A stretch of DNA of 64,000 bases from Prochlorococcus marinus XMU1419 (GCF_017695955.1 NZ_JAAORO010000003.1:1-64000), one strand, 5' to 3'; counted from the stretch's first letter, positions 15,971-23,212 are shown. Notes: generated by a model from the sequence alone, not told the origin. Numbers and translations are program-made.

Positions 15971-15980
15971 AGATATAAGA

Positions 15981-17024
15981 TTAATATCCTTTATTAATTG
16001 TCATTTTTTGCTCAAGTTTTTTTGAAACAAAAGCCATAATTGTGCAAAAAAGCCAATAGACGGAAGCTAACCAAATATATACTTCAATATATTGTCCTAT
16101 GAATTCTGGATTGGCAAGAATACTCCTACTTACACCAAGTAATTCCATTAAACCTAAGATAGACATTAAAGATGTATTTTGAAAAAGCCCAATTAACTGG
16201 TTTGTAATAGCTGGCAATGCAACTCTTAAGGCTTGTGGAATAAGAATGTATATATTTATTTGATATTTGTTTAAGCCAAGACTTTTAGCAGCTTCTATCT
16301 GATTTTTAGGTATCGACTGTAATCCTCCTTTAATATCTTCAGCTATATATGCTGAGACAAAAAAAGTAAAAGCTATTACAGCCCTCCAGACACGATCTAT
16401 TTCTAAACCGACAGGTAAAAATAAAGGTATTAACAATTGTCCAAAAAAAAGTACAGAGATAAGAGGAACAGCTCTCATTACATCAATATAAAAAGAACTT
16501 GACTTCTGAATTAAAAATATTGAACTTCTTCTGCAAAGAGCTAATAAAATACCAATTGGTAAAGAGAAAAGAATACTACAAGAAGTTATAAGAATTGTTA
16601 GGGTTAATCCACCCCAATGACGTGTCATTACTGGATTTAAACCCAAACCCCCATAAAGCAAATAAATTCCTAATGGTACTGTTCCAATCCATCCAAAAAT
16701 TAAATTTTTACGAATCCAATTCCATTTAGGCCCATAAATTGTAATAAATGTAATAGATAAAAGAATGAAGAACCAAAGAATAGGTCTCCATTGCTGATCG
16801 ATTGGAAAGCTCCCAAATACATATAAATTAAGATTTGATGTTACGACTTCCCAATTAAAATTTATAAATATCGAAGTTAAAATTTTAAAAATTAAAAAAA
16901 TTGAAATCAGAAAAAATATAAAATTGCAGAAATTATATTTTGATTTTGCTAATAAAGAATTTTTAATTTTTTTAAATAAATTTGGATTTAAATTTGGATT
17001 TAAATTTGGATTTATATTATTCAT
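15981..17024 (-). CDS. aapM: Amino-acid ABC permease (AapM-like)
   Basis: The protein has 347 residues, with about eight hydrophobic segments. The binding-protein-dependent permease EAA motif reads IEAAKSLGLNKYQINIYILIPQALR. The long N-terminal extension before the permease domain is typical of the AapM/NatH branch. The N-terminus carries three tandem NPNL units encoded by a perfect 12-base repeat (about 16980-17015). It forms the channel with AapQ in the inner membrane. Confidence 0.85.
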   Translation of the reverse strand: MNNINPNLNPNLNPNLFKKIKNSLLAKSKYNFCNFIFFLISIFLIFKILTSIFINFNWEVVTSNLNLYVFGSFPIDQQWRPILWFFILLSITFITIYGPKWNWIRKNLIFGWIGTVPLGIYLLYGGLGLNPVMTRHWGGLTLTILITSCSILFSLPIGILLALCRRSSIFLIQKSSSFYIDVMRAVPLISVLFFGQLLIPLFLPVGLEIDRVWRAVIAFTFFVSAYIAEDIKGGLQSIPKNQIEAAKSLGLNKYQINIYILIPQALRVALPAITNQLIGLFQNTSLMSILGLMELLGVSRSILANPEFIGQYIEVYIWLASVYWLFCTIMAFVSKKLEQKMTINKGY

Positions 17025-17031
17025 TAATAAG

Positions 17032-17925
17032 TTATATCCTTGTTTTCATTATTGATTTATCGATGAATCCCATTATTTTTGTTATTACTAAATTAAGGAT
17101 TAAAAAACTGCAAAGTAAAATTATAAAACACTCTACAGCTCTTCCCGTTTGGTTGATGATCGTGTCATTTATTGCATAAATATCTGCATAGCCTATAGCT
17201 ATTGCAAGTGTGCTATTTTTTGCAAGATTTAGATATTGACTCGTAAGTCCTGGAATAAAAGCTGGTAATGCTTGAGGTATTATTATTTTAATAAATCCTT
17301 GTTTTTCGGAAATACCTAAACTTCGAAAAGCTTCCCATTGACCTATGGGAACAGACTGAATTCCACCTCGAATTACTTCTGCAATAAATGCGCTTGAAAA
17401 TATACTTAAACCAAATAATAATGCTGAAAACTCTGAAGATAAATTAAGTCCAAATAACTCTATCCCTTTATTGGAAATGTTAATTCTATTACTTAAATTC
17501 AAAAAAGAATTATTTCTTATACTCAGAAATCCAACAAAATACCAACACATAAGTTGAATTAAAAGTGGAGTCTGCCTAATAAATGTGATATATCCAGCCG
17601 TAATAATTCTAAAAAATGAATTTTTACCTACTCTCAAAAAACCTATTAACGTTCCAATACAAGATGCTAAAACAAGAGATGAAATAATAACTTTCAAGCT
17701 ATTCATCCATCCCATAAAAAGGGCCCAAGCATAACTGTCCGAAGGACTATAGGGCAAGGGATGTTCTGCCAAAGAAAAGCTTGCAGGCTTTGTTAACCAA
17801 TTAAAATTGAATCCTATGCCTGTTCTTGTAAGATTCATTATTAAATTATTAGTTAATATCCCTAAAAAACCAAGAACGGCCAACATCAAAAGAATCTGAA
17901 AAAATATTTTTTTATTTTTACTCAT
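17032..17925 (-). CDS. aapQ: Amino-acid ABC permease (AapQ-like)
   Basis: The protein has 297 residues. It begins with one helix (FFQILLMLAVLGFLGILTNNL) and a periplasmic loop, then the permease core with the EAA loop WEAFRSLGISEKQGFIKIIIPQALP. It is the heterodimer partner of the next gene (7 bases apart). It is shorter than many AapQ proteins, but both the loop and the helices are complete. Confidence 0.85.
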   Translation of the reverse strand: MSKNKKIFFQILLMLAVLGFLGILTNNLIMNLTRTGIGFNFNWLTKPASFSLAEHPLPYSPSDSYAWALFMGWMNSLKVIISSLVLASCIGTLIGFLRVGKNSFFRIITAGYITFIRQTPLLIQLMCWYFVGFLSIRNNSFLNLSNRINISNKGIELFGLNLSSEFSALLFGLSIFSSAFIAEVIRGGIQSVPIGQWEAFRSLGISEKQGFIKIIIPQALPAFIPGLTSQYLNLAKNSTLAIAIGYADIYAINDTIINQTGRAVECFIILLCSFLILNLVITKIMGFIDKSIMKTRI

Positions 17926-17951
17926 TCTTAAATATAATTTATAATTTGCAA

Positions 17952-19001
17952 TTAATTAAATGGTGGAGAGATATGTAAACCACCTTTACTGTAAATTTCG
18001 TTCAATCCTCTTGGGATAGGGACATCACTATCTATCCCAAGATTTCTATCATAAATTTCACCATAATTTCCAGTAGCTTTTATAACATTAACAACGAAAT
18101 CATTTCTTAATCCGATTTTTTCTCCTAAACCTCCATCAACTCCAAGAAATCTTCTTAATGATTTTAATTGTGGATTATTTTCTGCAAGTTGAACCTTATC
18201 AGCAATATTTGATTGAGTTATACCTTGCTCCTCAGCAGCCATCAAAGCAAAAACTGTCCATCTCATAGCATCGGCAAGTTTCTGTTCAGACCCATCTGAT
18301 GCAGGTGCTAAAGGCTCCTTACTTAAAACATCATCAAGAATAATATGATCTTTTGCATTCTTAAAACCTGATCTAGCTGCTGCCAATTGAGATCGATCAG
18401 AGGTCATCGCTTGACATCTACCTTGTAGATATCCTGCGACTACCTGGTTAAGATCTTGATATTTAATTGGGATATAGGGAAGCGAAAGACTTTCAAAAGT
18501 GTCATTAATATTTTGCTCAGTAGTTGTTCCTGAACCTACACATATAGACTTATTAGCGAGATCTTGAATACTTTCAATACCGCTATTTTTTTTAACCATT
18601 AACCCTTGCCCATCATGAAAAACTACAGGGGCGAAAGTTAACCCGTTCCCTCCAAAAGAATCTCTACTAAGAGTTAAAGTAGTGTTCCTTGACAACAAAT
18701 CAATATCTCCTGTTTTAATAGCTAAAAATCTTTCAGCAGCAGTTAGAGGTCTAAACTGAATTTTTTCTGAATCTCCTATTATTGCTGCAGCAAAGGCTTT
18801 ACATATATCTACGTCTAATCCTTTATAACTACCGTCTCCTTCAATAAAGCTAAAACCTGGGATTTTTCCGCTTACCCCGCAAATTAATTCATCTCTTTTT
18901 TGTATAAGGGATAGCCTAGAAATATTATCGTTTTGATTGCTAGCACAACCAGTTAAAAGAAGACCAAAAGCAGCAATTCCAAAGAATAATCTTTTCATCA
19001 T
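17952..19001 (-). CDS. aapJ: General amino-acid ABC substrate-binding lipoprotein
   Basis: The protein has 349 residues. It begins with a lipoprotein signal (MMKRLFFGIAAFGLLLTGC, lipobox LLTGC). The solute-binding fold is recognisable from PGFSFIEGDGSYKGLDVDIC and FRPLTAAERFLAIKTGDIDLL. NTTLTLSRD and GTTTEQNINDTF are close to AapJ/NatF proteins. It captures amino acids in the periplasm. It is the first gene of the operon; the promoter lies in 19002-19150. Confidence 0.88.
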   Translation of the reverse strand: MMKRLFFGIAAFGLLLTGCASNQNDNISRLSLIQKRDELICGVSGKIPGFSFIEGDGSYKGLDVDICKAFAAAIIGDSEKIQFRPLTAAERFLAIKTGDIDLLSRNTTLTLSRDSFGGNGLTFAPVVFHDGQGLMVKKNSGIESIQDLANKSICVGSGTTTEQNINDTFESLSLPYIPIKYQDLNQVVAGYLQGRCQAMTSDRSQLAAARSGFKNAKDHIILDDVLSKEPLAPASDGSEQKLADAMRWTVFALMAAEEQGITQSNIADKVQLAENNPQLKSLRRFLGVDGGLGEKIGLRNDFVVNVIKATGNYGEIYDRNLGIDSDVPIPRGLNEIYSKGGLHISPPFN

Positions 19002-19149
19002 ATTTTTTTAAAACTTAATCAGTAATTTCTTTAATTTTAATGCGCAAGTCAATTAATAAACAAAATTTAAATATTCTCCCCCGATTGTCATAGAAACAAT
19101 AAAACACTAGCCAATCAGCTTCTCTTTTTGTCTTGAGCGAACAATCCTC

Positions 19150-19188
19150 GGGCGATCATTCGCATAACTTTGCTATTTCATACTGTAT
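19150..19188 (+). repeat. Element E right subterminal repeat
   Basis: GGGCGATCATT and the following TTTGCT/TGTATTT resemble 15072-15110. A degenerate GCGAACAAT unit sits about 15 bases upstream. The 458 bases between the aapJ start and 19460 contain only this, att copy 5 and its terminator. Confidence 0.5.
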
Positions 19189-19287
19189 TTGAGAGGAATA
19201 TTGAGACTCATTTCTATAAGTCTTTCCTAAGAAAGAAGTTTTACTAGCACTTATTTATTTGATCTACTGCACAATCTGCTGATGGAC

Positions 19288-19329
19288 TGCTTTGGGAGCA
19301 CTAGGTCGCAGGTTCGAATCCTGTCGCCC
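19288..19329 (+). repeat. att copy 5: tRNA-Pro 3' part, end altered
   Basis: It matches the tRNA from TGCTTTGGG to CTGTCGCCC and then diverges in the acceptor stem (T in place of C). It is followed by a GCGAGT/ACTCGC hairpin. Confidence 0.85.
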
Positions 19330-19356
19330 TTACTCAATCAAAACAAATTCATTCTG

Positions 19357-19381
19357 GCGAGTTATGCTGACTCGCTTTTTT
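19357..19381 (+). terminator. Terminator after att copy 5
   Basis: GCGAGT...ACTCGC stem with a T-run. The sequence from the attachment site to the T-run resembles that after att copy 6 (CAATCAAA, TTCAT, GCGAGTTA). Confidence 0.7.
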
Positions 19382-19459
19382 AATAGATAAATTTGTCCAC
19401 GCCTAAAGTGGACAGATAGCGGGCATATTTATTGAAAATCAATCTTTTACAAGTATCAA

Positions 19460-19774
19460 TTAGCTTCTTCTCACCCAATCAGGAGACCCACTAAACCAAT
19501 CAGCAATATCATCATTTTTAGGATCAAAATGACTTTCAGTTTCCAAACCATCAAGTCCAAGTGATTGTATCAATCCATTTATTCCATCTGAATTTTGTTT
19601 TCCATATCTTCTTAAGCTGTTTGCTTTCTTTAACCATGTCCATATGGTTGAATTATGTTTTGCAAACTTTTCCACATAAATCCTTTCCTCCAATGAAACT
19701 GGTTCATCTATTGAAATCCTCTTAACGATATCCTTAATTTTTAAACGAGTCTTGTTTGTTAGAAACATAATCAT
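19460..19774 (-). CDS. Hypothetical protein, 104 aa
   Basis: A soluble, mostly helical protein (MIMFLTNKTRLKIKDIVKRI...) with a helical core (FAKHNSTIWTWLKKANSLRRYG). The acidic C-terminus is DPKNDDIADWFSGSPDWVRR. There is no signal or membrane segment. I recognise no domain. The start could also be the second ATG two codons in. It is the first gene inside element F, reading towards the att site. Confidence 0.55.
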   Translation of the reverse strand: MIMFLTNKTRLKIKDIVKRISIDEPVSLEERIYVEKFAKHNSTIWTWLKKANSLRRYGKQNSDGINGLIQSLGLDGLETESHFDPKNDDIADWFSGSPDWVRRS

Positions 19775-20082
19775 AAAAGAAGTTAATGTTTTATAGAAGT
19801 TTTTTTTATAAATGTCTTGTCAATCTTTATTTCAAGAAAAAGTTTGTTTTAGGGTGTTTTCGTAGGCAAAAATATTCATTTCAAAATACACAAACCTATT
19901 TGGTAATATCTGCTACTTAAGATGATTTGAATAACTTATGTAGTGTCATGATCTATATAAGGTTATCTAACAAATTTAGGATTTTTTAAAGATTCAAGAA
20001 AATTAACTTTTCTTGGTTTACTTAACAGGCCTTACTTATTACTCCTTTGATAAAAAATAGTCAAATAGTAGGCAAAAAATGC
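19775..20082. other. Non-coding spacer
   Basis: This stretch of 308 AT-rich bases has no open frame or clear hairpin that I can support. It lies upstream of the gene at 19460 and downstream of that at 20083. Confidence 0.4.
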
Positions 20083-20496
20083 TTAATTGAAGGGAAAAGT
20101 ATTCTTAGTGGGAGATATGAAAAGCACCTCAAAAACAATTCCAGTCAAAGCAATAGGCAATACCCAAATAGCGATAAACCTATGATCAAAAAATCTTAAA
20201 TGGTCTTCTCCTTTAAAAACACCTTTTAAAGAAGTGTACAAAGTTTCTGGTTTTTTATAAGAAGGGCCATACTTAATTGGAGAATATGGTTTTATAAATG
20301 CAAAGGAAGCTGCTAATTTTGCAATTTTTTCAATTAAATAAATAGGTAATACCCAGAGGGCTACATATCTTCCACCTAACCACTGTCTCGCATTAGGAAG
20401 AGCATAGTCTTTAATTGATTTATTATCTGGCATGCCAGATTCCAAATTCTTGTAGATATTTTCTAATGAGGATACTTTTTGTGATTTATTGTTCAT
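20083..20496 (-). CDS. Membrane protein with duplicated RxxAxWVLPI segment
   Basis: The protein has 137 residues. Two membrane segments share a motif: GGRYVALWVLPIYLIEKIAK (about 41-60) and DHRFIAIWVLPIALTGIVFE (about 104-123), which points to an internal duplication. The parts between are charged and soluble. I do not recognise the family. A decayed copy of its 3' end, about 80% identical, lies at 27959-28075. Its place beside PsbY/PsbF-like genes hints at a thylakoid role, which is inference. Confidence 0.65.
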   Translation of the reverse strand: MNNKSQKVSSLENIYKNLESGMPDNKSIKDYALPNARQWLGGRYVALWVLPIYLIEKIAKLAASFAFIKPYSPIKYGPSYKKPETLYTSLKGVFKGEDHLRFFDHRFIAIWVLPIALTGIVFEVLFISPTKNTFPFN

Positions 20497-20615
20497 TTGT
20501 TCTTAAGAAAAAATTAACCTTAAAATAAAAATATTCCTAACTACTAAAATAACTAAAACGTAGTTAAGAATATTTTCGTTGGCTAGGTTCATAAAGACGG
20601 AATCTATACCGTTGC

Positions 20616-20866
20616 AGATTCGCCAAATATCTACATATTCTTTATAAATAAAAAAATCTTTTTTAAAAAGTAAATAATATACATAATCATGAATTAAATT
20701 TAATGAACGGATTTATATAGAAAATTTACTTTAATATTCCTGAATATTAAAAAATATTTAAACCTCATTTTCTAAGATTGCGAAAAAGAAAATGAGGTCA
20801 AAGGGAGGTTCTCATTACGAACCGCTTTATCAAAGCTAGCGGTTAGTAGATTGCCCTAATATCTAC
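20616..20866. ncRNA. Structured non-coding region with paired repeats
   Basis: The 453 bases from 20497 to 20949 have no gene. They contain a 12-bp perfect inverted repeat (ACCTCATTTTCT, 20762-20773, with its partner at 20787-20798) and an AACCGCT/AGCGGTT hairpin (20820-20844). An imperfect 19-bp direct repeat, AGATTCGCCAAATATCTAC, lies at 20616 and 20848. A structured RNA or leader is possible; the strand is unknown. Confidence 0.35.
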
Positions 20867-20949
20867 TTATACATTTATACAATGAGTTTTAAGATACAGG
20901 AAGATTTATTTTATACAAATAAGTGTTTAATATTTTATGTATTTATTGC

Positions 20950-21048
20950 TTAGGAAAAACTAATTAATGTACTTACTATAATTATTGAAAGATGAAAAAA
21001 TCCATAAAGAGAAACTGCAAAAAACAAATACTGTTCTATTGGAATCAT
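20950..21048 (-). CDS. Possible single-helix membrane protein, 32 aa
   Basis: MIPIEQYLFFAVSLYGFFHL leads into one long hydrophobic segment (SIIIVSTLIS). It reads in the same direction as the two PsbY-like genes just upstream and may be the third gene of their operon. The size and layout resemble small photosystem or cytochrome b6f subunits, but I cannot assign one. Confidence 0.45.
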   Translation of the reverse strand: MIPIEQYLFFAVSLYGFFHLSIIIVSTLISFS

Positions 21049-21083
21049 GACAAGGTATTAATTTAAACGTAAGAAAAATTTGA

Positions 21084-21269
21084 TTAATTTTTTGTTAGAA
21101 AGATATTCTCTAAATTATAACTTTGTTGTATTGATTCATCTTTAACATAAGTATTTTTTGGCAAATTATTATTCGTAGAATTAAAAGCACCCCATTTTTT
21201 TAGCCAAAATAAGGTATAAAAAAATGCAACTAAAAATGGTGCTCCAACAATTAAAAATCTAATGTCCAT
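21084..21269 (-). CDS. PsbY-like small membrane protein, 61 aa
   Basis: MDIRFLIVGAPFLVAFFYTL resembles the MDxRxxxVxxP start of PsbY and of the neighbouring 98-residue protein. One membrane helix is followed by a polar tail without the PsbF-like part. It lies 15 bases after the fusion gene, so the two look like paralogues in one operon. A thylakoid location is likely; binding to photosystem II is inferred. Confidence 0.6.
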   Translation of the reverse strand: MDIRFLIVGAPFLVAFFYTLFWLKKWGAFNSTNNNLPKNTYVKDESIQQSYNLENIFLTKN

Positions 21270-21284
21270 AAAATTCCCTATTAA

Positions 21285-21581
21285 TTAATAAGATTTAAAC
21301 TGCATTGCCAATATTGCTCCAAGGAAGAAAACGGTTGGAATCCCTAGGGCATTTACTGCTGCTGTTCTTACAGTAAATACTGGATAACCCTCTGTTGGTC
21401 TGCCAGTATCAGGAATTAATGCTGAATCTTCCCACACTTGATAATTTTTAAAAGGAGCTACTCCTCTCTTTGGTAATCCTAGTGGTGTTAATCTAAATAC
21501 ATCCCACCTACCTAACCAAAAGACTGTAAATATCCATGAGAATATTATTGGTGTAATAACAAGTAAAATCCTGAAATCCAT
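21285..21581 (-). CDS. PsbY-like/PsbF-like fusion lacking the haem His
   Basis: The protein has 98 residues and two helices. The first half ([20 protein letters not shown]) resembles PsbY. The second ([20 protein letters not shown], then [10 protein letters not shown]) aligns closely with cytochrome b559 beta, PsbF (YPIFTVRWLAVHxLAxPxVFF). The haem-ligating His is replaced by Asn and the conserved Trp by Thr. Without the His it should not bind b559 haem. It may instead replace or mimic a subunit in photosystem II. Family relation is well supported; function is inferred. Confidence 0.7.
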   Translation of the reverse strand: MDFRILLVITPIIFSWIFTVFWLGRWDVFRLTPLGLPKRGVAPFKNYQVWEDSALIPDTGRPTEGYPVFTVRTAAVNALGIPTVFFLGAILAMQFKSY

Positions 21582-21804
21582 TTCTAAAAAAAGTAATAAT
21601 AAATTTGATTATTATTTTGTCTTTTTTAGTTAAATAAATGATTTAATCATTAACTTATATTTAAAGAAAAACCCCTATTAACATTGTTTCTAATCATTAG
21701 TAACATCATGAAATGATTAATTGATTTATTTAAAGTATATTTTTTTGGATTGCGATATTTAGATAATTTTTTTGTTGTAGATTTTAGTTACTTAAAATAA
21801 AAAT

Positions 21805-22173
21805 ATGGAAACCTTTAGATTCTTACTTTTTGGTTTTGCAGGAGTTAGCTTAGTTTTCTGGGTGGCAATAATAGCTTTATGGCATGCATACATGTTTCCA
21901 AGATTCTTCAATGAAGATAAAGGTTTAAATTCTGTTATCAATCAAGAAATAAGCGTTTCTTCAGATCCAATTTTAGGCAGTTTGGTTAACAGCAATAATT
22001 TCAGAAATAGAAATAAATATTCAATGAAAAGTTTTGTTATTGCAGACTTTTCATCTACAAGAAATAATTTCAAACTAAATAAACTCTACACAACAGTAAT
22101 GCTAGGAGTTACTTTTGCAAGTTTTATTTTTCTCACTTATGGATTAAGCAGTTCAATAACAACGGTAAGTTAA
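21805..22173 (+). CDS. Two-helix membrane protein, 122 aa
   Basis: METFRFLLFGFAGVSLVFWV begins an N-terminal helix with His and Trp near its end (ALWHAYMFP). A polar middle and a second helix (TVMLGVTFASFIFLTYGL) follow. It is divergent from the PsbY-like operon, with the promoter region between. I recognise no family. Its helices resemble those of small photosynthetic subunits only in general character. The next small ORF starts right after its stop. Confidence 0.6.
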   Translation: METFRFLLFGFAGVSLVFWVAIIALWHAYMFPRFFNEDKGLNSVINQEISVSSDPILGSLVNSNNFRNRNKYSMKSFVIADFSSTRNNFKLNKLYTTVMLGVTFASFIFLTYGLSSSITTVS

Positions 22174-22257
22174 ATGGAATCAATATATGTAATTGTTTTT
22201 ATTACTTGCTTTGTTTATTTAATTTTTGACTCATTCAAAAATATAAATATTAAATAG
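22174..22257 (+). CDS. Possible micropeptide, 27 aa, membrane
   Basis: MESIYVIVFITCFVYLIFDS is a single hydrophobic helix with a polar tail. The ATG is directly after the stop of the previous gene, so translational coupling is possible. Length and position are the only support. Confidence 0.35.
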   Translation: MESIYVIVFITCFVYLIFDSFKNINIK

Positions 22258-22261
22258 ATTA

Positions 22262-22387
22262 CTAATGTTTTTTGCCAGCTAATAAAAATTTTCTTCTTAT
22301 ATAAAAGAATACAAGTGTAGTAATTATCATTGCAGGTGGATGAAATGATATTGAATTTAGATATTCGAAGTAATCAAATGATTCCAA
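22262..22387 (-). CDS. Possible small membrane protein, 41 aa (TTG start)
   Basis: The reading frame starts at TTG (22387) and gives MESFDYFEYLNSISFHPPAM, then one hydrophobic helix (IITTLVFFYI) and a basic end. There is no ATG in frame except an internal one at codon 21. It lies convergent with the previous micropeptide. Support is moderate at best. Confidence 0.35.
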   Translation of the reverse strand: MESFDYFEYLNSISFHPPAMIITTLVFFYIRRKFLLAGKKH

Positions 22388-22598
22388 AATTTTTGCTCAT
22401 AATTTCTTAAAACTATATTCCATCTCAAAAATTTTTATTGATTTAAATAGATCAATATCTTGTATAAAATGCTATTCACATTTTTCCTAACTAATATTTT
22501 GCGGTCAAATATTACTTTATTTGTCACGAAAAACTTCGTAGAAACAATCAACTAATTAGATATATCTAGAAAACCTAGTGCTGAGCTATGGCTCTTAA
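22388..22598. other. Non-coding stretch before att copy 6
   Basis: I see no gene and no copy of the left-arm repeat GTCCAC here, unlike the right ends of elements A, B, C, D and E. Confidence 0.4.
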
Positions 22599-22645
22599 GT
22601 GCTTTGGGAGAAATAGATCGCAGGTTTTAATTCTTTCGCTCCGAC
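22599..22645 (+). repeat. att copy 6: degenerate tRNA-Pro 3' half
   Basis: 47 bases align with tRNA-Pro positions 3184-3230 with about eleven mismatches, clustered in the variable region and T-arm; GTGCTTTGGGAG and the final CCGAC are kept. It is the most decayed copy and the farthest from the intact gene. A GCGAGT/ACTCGC hairpin with T-run follows (22669-22692). Confidence 0.8.
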
Positions 22646-22668
22646 CCAATCAAAGCTAATTCATACTA

Positions 22669-22692
22669 GCGAGTTACCCAGACTCGCTTTTT
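22669..22692 (+). terminator. Terminator after att copy 6
   Basis: GCGAGT, TACCCAG loop, ACTCGC and a T-run; the best match is the terminator after att copy 5. Confidence 0.7.
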
Positions 22693-22839
22693 TATTGGAA
22701 AAATTTTTCCATCTCACAAGTAGACAAATAGTGGGTAAATTAATTTAAAGTCGATCAAAAAAAGAGGCGTAATTAAAATTATTTATTTTCAGAAATTATT
22801 TTTTTTGCTAGTAATAGAAAGCCAATAATAATTAAAAAA

Positions 22840-23112
22840 ATGCTTTATGTTCAGCATTGGTCATTTAAGGCCGGATATCATCAAAAAGGTGCAGAAAAAT
22901 TTCTTGGTGGGGGGGGAGATTATCCTGGAGTTGAAATGATTGGAAGGTATCATGCACCTGGTTCTTTAGAGGGTTGGATAGTTTTAAAGACTGATGATCC
23001 AAAGGCAATATATCAACATGCCGCTGAATGGGGTGAATTTCTAAATTGGGAAACCACACCTGTATTTACTGATGAAGAAGCTGGTCCAATAGTTGCCAAA
23101 GTCTACTCATAG
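22840..23112 (+). CDS. DUF3303 family protein, 90 aa
   Basis: MLYVQHWSFKAGYHQKGAEK... belongs to DUF3303, small soluble proteins with a ferredoxin-like (dimeric alpha-beta barrel) pattern. Typical features are the WxF/WSF start, GRYHAPGSLEGWIVLKTDD and the WGEFLNWETTPVFTDEE end. The function is unknown; these proteins are frequent in picocyanobacterial islands. A second member lies at 31475. A GAGGG/CCCTC terminator follows at once. Confidence 0.85.
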   Translation: MLYVQHWSFKAGYHQKGAEKFLGGGGDYPGVEMIGRYHAPGSLEGWIVLKTDDPKAIYQHAAEWGEFLNWETTPVFTDEEAGPIVAKVYS

Positions 23113-23118
23113 AAAGAG

Positions 23119-23164
23119 ATTGATAGTCGATCTATCATAGAGGGATAAAACCCTCTTTTTTTAT
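23119..23164 (+). terminator. GAGGG/CCCTC terminator, copy 2
   Basis: ATTGATAGTCGATCTATCAT, then AGAGGG...CCCTC and seven T, ending the DUF3303 transcript. It is closely related to 12990-13037 in element D, including the AGTCGATCTA word upstream of the stem. Confidence 0.8.
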
Positions 23165-23212
23165 GAGAAAATTTCTTCGCAAGAAATAGAAAGTCAATAC
23201 AATTTGATCAAA

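Larger units (their letters stand above)
15042..19329. mobile_element. Element E: amino-acid transporter element
   Basis: It lies between att copies 4 and 5. GGGCGATCATT occurs near both ends (15072 and 19150) within a longer, imperfect direct repeat of about 35 bp. The cargo is one complete four-gene ABC transporter on the minus strand. No recombinase is present. Confidence 0.65.
19330..22645. mobile_element. Element F: photosystem-like small-protein element
   Basis: It lies between att copies 5 and 6. The left end has GTCCAC-N7-GTGGAC (19395-19413) followed by AGATAGCGGG. A similar GTAGACAAATAGTGGG lies outside the right end (about 22714), so the right arm of this element may be lost, or a further element with a related left arm began there. 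The cargo includes several one- or two-helix membrane proteins. No recombinase is present. Confidence 0.5.

Noticed and set aside
4704-22645. The six tRNA-Pro 3' halves as functional tRNA genes
   Set aside because: All lack the acceptor 5' strand, D-arm and most of the anticodon stem. They are attachment-site remnants.
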